The notes under the pieces: generated by a model
Told to the model about the DNA's origin: nothing
The model's database searches: none
What the model saw: the letters and a program-made list of their open reading frames with translations, nothing else
Assembly: GCA_947652605.1 (NCBI GenBank)
Contig: OX393579.1
Coordinates: forward strand, 37,206,970 to 37,270,969
Reading direction: 5' to 3'
Source of the DNA: Elmis aenea
Taxonomy: Eukaryota; Arthropoda; Insecta; Coleoptera; Elmidae
DNA length: 64,000 bases
Program-made: the position numbers and the translations under genes
In this document: positions 60,632 through 64,000 of the stretch, in pieces
Layout: each line of letters opens with the position of its first letter
Position numbering within the stretch: position 1 is the first letter of the stretch

Positions 60632-62095
60632 CAGGGTGACTGAAATTCGAGTTTAAGCATGGGGATCTCGCTTATTATAATAGCTAGAGTATAGCTTTAA
60701 ATTTGGCAAAGTTGCTAAATTTCGTGCTCAATAATAATCTGAAGAGAAATTGGAAATAACTCAAACGATATTCAAAAAAATTTGGAAAAACTGGAAAATA
60801 CGATTTTTGAAAATCGTCTATAACTCTTTTGGAGTTTGAAATATTTTAAATGCGTAACAACATTGCTGAAGCAACTTTTTAAGCCGAATCGGATGGGAGC
60901 CACAAATTTTTCCTAGATCGATTCGTTTTTGTTTTATGACAAGCAACTCTTTTTTTTCTTATAGGCGCAATTTTTGCTATTTACATAATCAAATAGCATT
61001 TATTTTTCTGAATTCTTTGATGTATCACAGATGGTATTTTACTTCTTCTTTCATTGTCAAATTTAAAACAAAAAGGGTTTTAAACAACAACCACGATAAA
61101 TCAGGTAGGCCTGTCATTGTAGTTTAAGTTGTTTTCATGACAACCAATCAACAACCTGAAAGTTTTGAAAACCTGTTACTTGCTTAACGAAGAAAAACGC
61201 GATTTGATGCGAATTTTGTATATCGTTCTAAGTTTTGTTATACTTTATCATATGCTTTAAACAAGTTTACTTAATTTCTGTTTAACGTAGAAAAATAGTG
61301 CTTTTTTCGGTTCTGTTTGTAATAAAAATGTTTTTTTCACTTTCATCTAACACCTTTCTGCCATATTATCTTCTGAGTTTGGCAAAAGCCCCATATTTCC
61401 CTAAGTAGGTATCTGTCCAGCGTACAAAAAGTTGTGTGCGAGGGTTGTCTTCTTTCTGGATATATTTCTGCATATCGTTGACTTGTCAATATAGCATTCC
61501 TATTCAATGAATAAAAAATGCACAGCATATCGCGTTTTTTTTGTTATTAAAGTTCATTTTTACAAATTCATTAATGTGACAAGTTATTACTTTCAAAACT
61601 TTTAGTATGTTGATTGGTTGTCGTGAAAACAACATAAACTACAATGACAGGCCTACCTGATTTATAATGGTTATTGTATTAAACCCTTTTCTTTTTAATT
61701 TGGCAGTGAATAAATAAGTAAAATACGATGTGTGATACATCAATGAATTCAGGAAAATAAATGCTATTTGATTATGTAAATAACAAAAATTGCGCCCATA
61801 AGACAAAATAAAGTTAGTTATCATAAAACAAAAACAAATCGATGCAGGAAAAATTTGTGACCACCATCCGATTCGGCTTAAAAAGTTTGCTTCAGCAATG
61901 TTTTTACACATTTGAAATATTTTATACTCCAAAGAAGTTATAAACTACTTTCAAAAATTGTGTTTTCTGGTTTTTCCAAATTTTCTCAGATACCGTTTGA
62001 GATATTCCAATTTCTCTTCGGATTATTAATGAGCAACTTTGTCAAATTTGAACCTATACTCTAACTATTATAATAAGAGAGATCCCCATGGTTCA
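60632..62095. mobile_element. Foldback element with transposase remnant in the loop
   Basis: The left end CAGGGTGACTGAAATTCGAG and the ATGGGGATCTCGCTTATTA box match the element at 16775. The right arm is complementary to about 62090 (AATAAGAGAGATCCCCATGG) and then stops short of the terminal CACCCTG, so the right terminus is lost. The arms are about 60632-61085 and 61640-62095. The loop of about 550 bp encodes a mariner-like N-terminal domain on the minus strand. The open frames at 60936-61127 and 61639-61932 are mirror products of the arms. Confidence 0.9.
61343..61528 (-). pseudogene. Mariner-like transposase N-terminal remnant
   Basis: The minus-strand frame reads MLCIFYSLNRNAILTSQRYA then EIYPERRQPSHTTFCTLDRY and LLREIWGFCQTQKI. 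The pattern NRNA..A.RYAE.YP.RR.PS..TF..LDR.L.E.G.F is the N-terminal helix-turn-helix region of the mariner-like transposases that carry WPPRSPDLTPLDF at the C-terminus. About 60 codons remain; no catalytic part follows, because the frame stops at 61343. Sitting in the loop of a foldback, it looks like the last trace of the parental transposase gene. Confidence 0.65.
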
Positions 62096-63302
62096 ATTTA
62101 TTTTTACGGGTTTAAATACTTAAATTAAACGTATATTAATACATTGTGCAACTGCGTGTTATAAAAATGCCAGTCAGATCACAATCTTGATAAAAAAAAT
62201 TGTGAAGAAGTGATGTGAAAGTAAATCTACAGCTAGCAATTACGGCTATATTCTTCCACGATTTGTTTTTCAGTTAAAACGTTTACCAATTACCACGCTT
62301 ACATTTTTTGTAGAACGTAATAATAATTAGGCATGTATACTTCAAATTGCATGTGAAACGTTTAGTATCGCGACGTAAACTACACAGGCATTCATTTGTA
62401 TTGAAAATATCGACTCGACAAACAAAAACAAGAAATATTATTATAAACAAAGACTAAAATATTTTGCAATCGTTGCTTTATCGTAGTTGTATTTTTTAAG
62501 TTCTACGTTTAATTTTTGACTTTGTCAAAAAATGTTAAGTACAAGCTTTAACAATTGTTATACATAAACTCATTTATTAACTGTCAAATTTTTTTGTTAA
62601 TATGCAATAAATAGAACAAAAAATAATCAAAATAATTTAAAACAATAATTGTAAAAATTTCTATAGATTTAAAATGAAAATGTACACATAAAGCATTACT
62701 AAATATTGCTGATAAATAGAATACATTAATTTACATTTATACACCTTCTTCAACTGATGAAACAATAACACGCATTGTTATAATTTATAATTTACGTTCT
62801 TTATTTTTCTTAGAATCATTATCATACTGGGGATATTTTAAATAAACAATTTATATTTACAAAGTTTGTCGTAAAATTATTACATTCTGTGGTAAAATTT
62901 TGTTTAATTTGCAATCAAACTCGTAGAAATAAACTTGACATATGAAGCACAAGGCAAATAATTCGCCTAATGCATAGGAAATTAAAACTACACAAAAGTC
63001 TAAAAATTTCTTTAAAGAACTTATGCCAATGTAATTTTAATTCAATGACAATAAAAATAAACTTAAAAAGTGCAGAAATAACAACTGATTAATTATTATT
63101 TTACAGAAATATATTGGTCATGTTTTGTTAAAAGACATTTTAATTTTCTCATTTTCTGTGTCCACAGTTTATCTTAAAACAATACGATCAATAAAAACAG
63201 TGTTTTTTTAACAAATTCAACTTTACTTTACTTAATTACCAAGCACTGTTGGTTGTAGTCCTGTAATATAGATAATCTCTATTTGATTTAAATGACATAA
63301 AA
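62096..63302. other. AT-rich stretch, nothing recognised
   Basis: No gene or repeat. Confidence 0.5.
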
Positions 63303-63400
63303 GCAGTGTCGGAGAAAGCAGTAGGTAGCGAAAGGGACACAGGCCCAGGGCGCCCAGCCAAAAAAAAAAGGCTCAGATAGTCCGAAATAGTAGTTATTTT
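63303..63400. mobile_element. Solo GC-rich MITE end
   Basis: AGCAGTGTCGGAGAAAGC leads into GGCCCAGGGCGCCCAGCC and an A-run. It resembles a hAT-type CAGTG end, and the fragment near 37341. No partner. Confidence 0.35.
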
Positions 63401-63468
63401 TAGACGTAAATGATACCAAACAAATTTTAAAAATAAATCAATTATCCATAAGAAAATATAAAAATATA

Positions 63469-63546
63469 GAGGGTGTTCTATTTAAATAAATTGACTTATG
63501 CGTAATTGAAGTTTGACTAGACAGACCTGGCGTAAAAAACACCCTG
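63469..63546. mobile_element. Minimal CAGGGTGTT-type remnant
   Basis: GAGGGTGTTCTATTTAAA on the left and GTAAAAAACACCCTG on the right are opposed ends of the CAGGGTGTT class, only about 78 bp apart. This is consistent with an almost completely deleted mariner-like element. Confidence 0.4.
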
Positions 63547-63598
63547 TGTATTATTTTAAAATTTTTACGAGTCAGCAATCACTATGACACTAGTGACA

Positions 63599-63735
63599 AC
63601 TAGGGTACCTTAATAGGTGCGTTCGGGACGCACGCTCTCAGATTGGAGTGGATTGGACAGGATTGGAGTGAGATTGTAATCACGTGGTCTCAGAGCCTCC
63701 AAGAGTAAATCTTGTGCGTTCGGGACGTATAAGTG
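63599..63735. repeat. CTAGGGTACC word and GTGCGTTCGGGACG direct repeats
   Basis: ACTAGGGTACCTTAATA at 63599 matches the right end (read inward) of the element at 59082-59816. GTGCGTTCGGGACG occurs at about 63617 and again near 63715, some 98 bp apart, enclosing GGATTGGAGTG-type tandem words. Confidence 0.5.
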
Positions 63736-64000
63736 CAGAAAATCAGCGGATATTTCAAATATAAAGGTAACCTCACTATTTTGTTGTAGACCGGTCTAGT
63801 TGGTCTAATCAGACATCATTGTAAGTAAAACAAGCAACACATTGTATTGCTTCGAATTTGTTAGATTATTTGGTTATAAAATTGATGTAAAATGTCATGA
63901 TATGAAACCATTTAACTTCCCAAAATTTTGTTTTAATAATAGGGAATTACATCGAAAGTTAATTACTGTCCACAAGAAATTGTTGTTTACTAATTCAACA
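63736..64000. other. AT-rich end of window
   Basis: Nothing recognised. Confidence 0.5.

Overview
The window looks like non-coding nuclear DNA from an insect or another arthropod with a large, repeat-rich genome. It is strongly AT-rich by eye and has no bacterial-type gene packing. It has no recognisable host protein gene, rRNA or functional tRNA. What can be read is mobile DNA: a Jockey/CR1-like LINE, a second decayed LINE, mariner-type transposase relics, a tRNA-derived SINE, hAT-type, piggyBac-type and Helentron-type non-autonomous elements, and many large foldback elements. The repeertoire fits an insect, possibly a beetle, but the species cannot be fixed from this sequence.

Layout. 0-5 kb: short tandem repeats, a chimeric foldback (2441-3493) and a degenerate LINE reverse transcriptase (3540-4750). 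5.5-7.4 kb: a 5'-truncated LINE with an RT domain, two frameshifts, an ATT-repeat tail and a likely target duplication. 8.0-9.2 kb: a foldback. 11.4-12.4 kb: a mariner with a dead transposase, split by a SINE. 14.0-15.1 kb: two hAT-type MITEs. 16.8-19.4 kb: a triple nest (foldback, hAT MITE and second foldback). 20.7-24.4 kb: an inverted-repeat element split by a hAT MITE, a foldback with an internal duplication, and a near-perfect palindrome. 28.0-32.1 kb: nested foldbacks. 32.9-33.9 kb: an element with CTCGAGAC-rich ends. 34.1-34.9 kb: a degenerate repeat array broken by a half foldback. 40.2-40.8 kb: a minisatellite with higher-order periodicity. 42.6-44.2 kb: a foldback and a hAT-like element. 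47.1-51.2 kb: an old foldback, a Helentron-like element, and a foldback with a piggyBac-type MITE inside. 53.7-54.6 kb: a hAT MITE and a mariner remnant. 57.5-62.1 kb: a dense cluster of foldbacks, palindromes and two transposase relics.

The main result is a superfamily of 0.6-2.6 kb foldback elements. Each sits between TA dinucleotides, begins CAGGGTG or a close variant, carries an ATCTCG box about 35-50 bp inside each end, and in several cases shares a central motif around AGTTGGCYWTGA. One member (60632-62095) carries in its loop a reading frame that matches the N-terminal DNA-binding region of a mariner-like transposase. A shorter element with the same ends (54008-54587) keeps the C-terminal WPPRSPD...PLDF part. 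This suggests that the foldbacks descend from, or were mobilised by, that mariner lineage. Chimeras and half-copies that break near the symmetry centre suggest that arms are exchanged or lost through the hairpin.

Long stretches between these elements are AT-rich and show nothing recognisable; they are listed as such. All family assignments come from reading the sequence without database searches.
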